Assembly (NCBI GenBank): GCA_024760905.1
Contig: CM045735.1
Span: 30,104,249-30,168,248 of the forward strand
Length of the DNA stretch: 64,000 bases
Direction: 5' to 3'
From: Plotosus lineatus
Lineage: Eukaryota > Chordata > Actinopteri > Siluriformes > Plotosidae
Part shown: one piece after another, positions 63,074 through 64,000 of the stretch
Layout of the letters: the number at the start of each line of letters is the position of its first letter
How positions within the stretch are numbered: the first letter of the stretch is position 1
The notes under the pieces: model-generated
Seen by the model: only the letters and a program-made list of their open reading frames with translations
The model's database searches: none
Told to the model about the DNA's origin: nothing
Translations under genes and position numbers: made by a program

Positions 63074-63500
63074 TCAGCTGCATCTCCAGCATCTCCAGCT
63101 TCTCCAGCACAATAAGCCTGTCCCTGGGGCTTTCTCTAACTCTGCCTGCAGTTGGTTGTAGAAATCATCTTTGGCCTCGTTGTTGCTATCATTGGTTGGT
63201 GCATAACACTGGATGATGGTGATGTTGATGTGCCTGCCCTTCAGTATCACACTCATCATTCTGCTGCTAATGGGCTTCCATTCTAGTAGGCATCGTTCCA
63301 CACTTTTCTGGAGGATGATGGCAACTCCTTGATGATGCTGGTCATGTCTCCCGGAGTAGATGACTGTTTTTCCGGTGGTGGTTCTCATCCGCCCAGATCC
63401 GTTCCATCTGCTCTCACTCACTCCTAGGACATGAAGGTTGAATCTTCTCATCTCTAATGTTACCTGTGCCAGCTTGCCTGTCTCGTACATGGTCCTTACA
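63074..63500 (-). pseudogene. LINE endonuclease fragment of a second RTE-like family
   Basis: The minus-strand frame of about 138 residues reads MRRFNLHVLGVSESRWNGSG, RHDQHHQGVAIILQK and IIQCYAPTNDSNNEAKD, an APE-type endonuclease with the S-E-x-R-W and Y-A-P-T motifs. It is truncated at the C-terminus and joined to other repeats. Confidence 0.78.
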
Positions 63501-63579
63501 TTCCAATGTCATAGCCTGATCTTGGTCTTAGTGGTGGTCATGTCCTCGGTAGCGCCCTTTCGGCTTTGGCCGTCAAGTG

Positions 63580-63715
63580 TGCAATAAAAAAACCCATGCA
63601 ATAAACTACTTTAATCGACCACATCTACCCCCTGTGACTGTGAACCATATCAATCCATCTGCTCTGCCCTCAAGATACATGTATATTTGTATATAGCCAG
63701 TCTACAAAGTTTTTA
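63580..63715 (+). repeat. LINE 3'-end fragment
   Basis: Repeats the segment at about 62735-62855 (gaccacatctaccc, gtgaaccatatcaatccatc, ggccagtctacaaag-like). Confidence 0.6.
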
Positions 63716-63734
63716 GTGTACATTATTTTTATAC

Positions 63735-64000
63735 GATCTTCTTCTTTTCCTTTCAGCTGTTCTCTCCAGGGGTCGCCACAGCAAATAATCTGCCTCCATC
63801 TCTCCCTATCCTCTGCATCTTCTACTCTTACTCCAACGACCTTCATGTCCGCCTTCACCACATCCATAAATCTTCTCTTTGGTCTTCCTCTGGGCCTTCT
63901 GCCTGGTAGTTCTAACCTCAACATCCTACTACCAATATACTCACTATCCCTCCTCTGTACATGACCAAACCATCTCAATCTAGCCTCTCTGACTTTGTCT
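63735..64000 (-). mobile_element. RTE-type LINE 3' end, running off the window
   Basis: Matches 15289-15560 and 55505-55760, and encodes [18 protein letters not shown] and [18 protein letters not shown] on the minus strand. The 5' part lies beyond position 64000. Confidence 0.87.

Overview
This window is vertebrate nuclear DNA, most likely from a ray-finned fish. It has spliced vertebrate exons, abundant Tc1/mariner, Tigger/pogo and hAT elements, RTE-type LINEs, three tRNA-derived SINE families and long (TA)n/(CA)n microsatellites. It has no bacterial gene organisation. Several repeats look teleost-like, but the species cannot be named from the sequence alone.

The main host gene is a P2X purinoceptor (ATP-gated cation channel), closest to P2X4. 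It lies on the minus strand, from the ATG at 60614 to a probable stop at 22310. I reconstructed twelve exons by hand. Exons 1-11 all have AG/GT borders and compatible phases; exon 12 is tentative. The joined frame gives about 395 residues. It keeps the ATP-binding lysines, the NFR motif, all ten ectodomain cysteines, two membrane segments and the YxxxK motif. A polyadenylation signal lies at 22186-22191. The gene covers about 38 kb because its introns are filled with transposable elements.

Positions 1-22160 (downstream of the gene) are almost entirely mobile DNA: a Tc1-like element split by a Tigger-related MITE; a full-length Tigger with an uninterrupted 578-residue transposase; two Tc1 copies of one family, one carrying a solo LTR; a four-layer nest at 12744-18629; and a nest of three MITE families at 19279-22158. 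Between the two Tc1 copies sits one isolated exon-like fragment of idh3b (NAD-isocitrate dehydrogenase beta), next to a 132-bp palindrome.

Positions 22160-60620 hold the P2X gene. Intron 5 carries a cluster of about 8 kb of Tc1, MITE and hAT insertions. The other introns carry SINEs, an RTE LINE fragment, a solo LTR and hAT MITEs. Positions 60620-64000 lie upstream of the gene and hold its presumed promoter, then SINEs, a Tigger relic and several LINE fragments, one of which runs off the window.

No CRISPR array, operon, rRNA gene or independent tRNA gene was seen.
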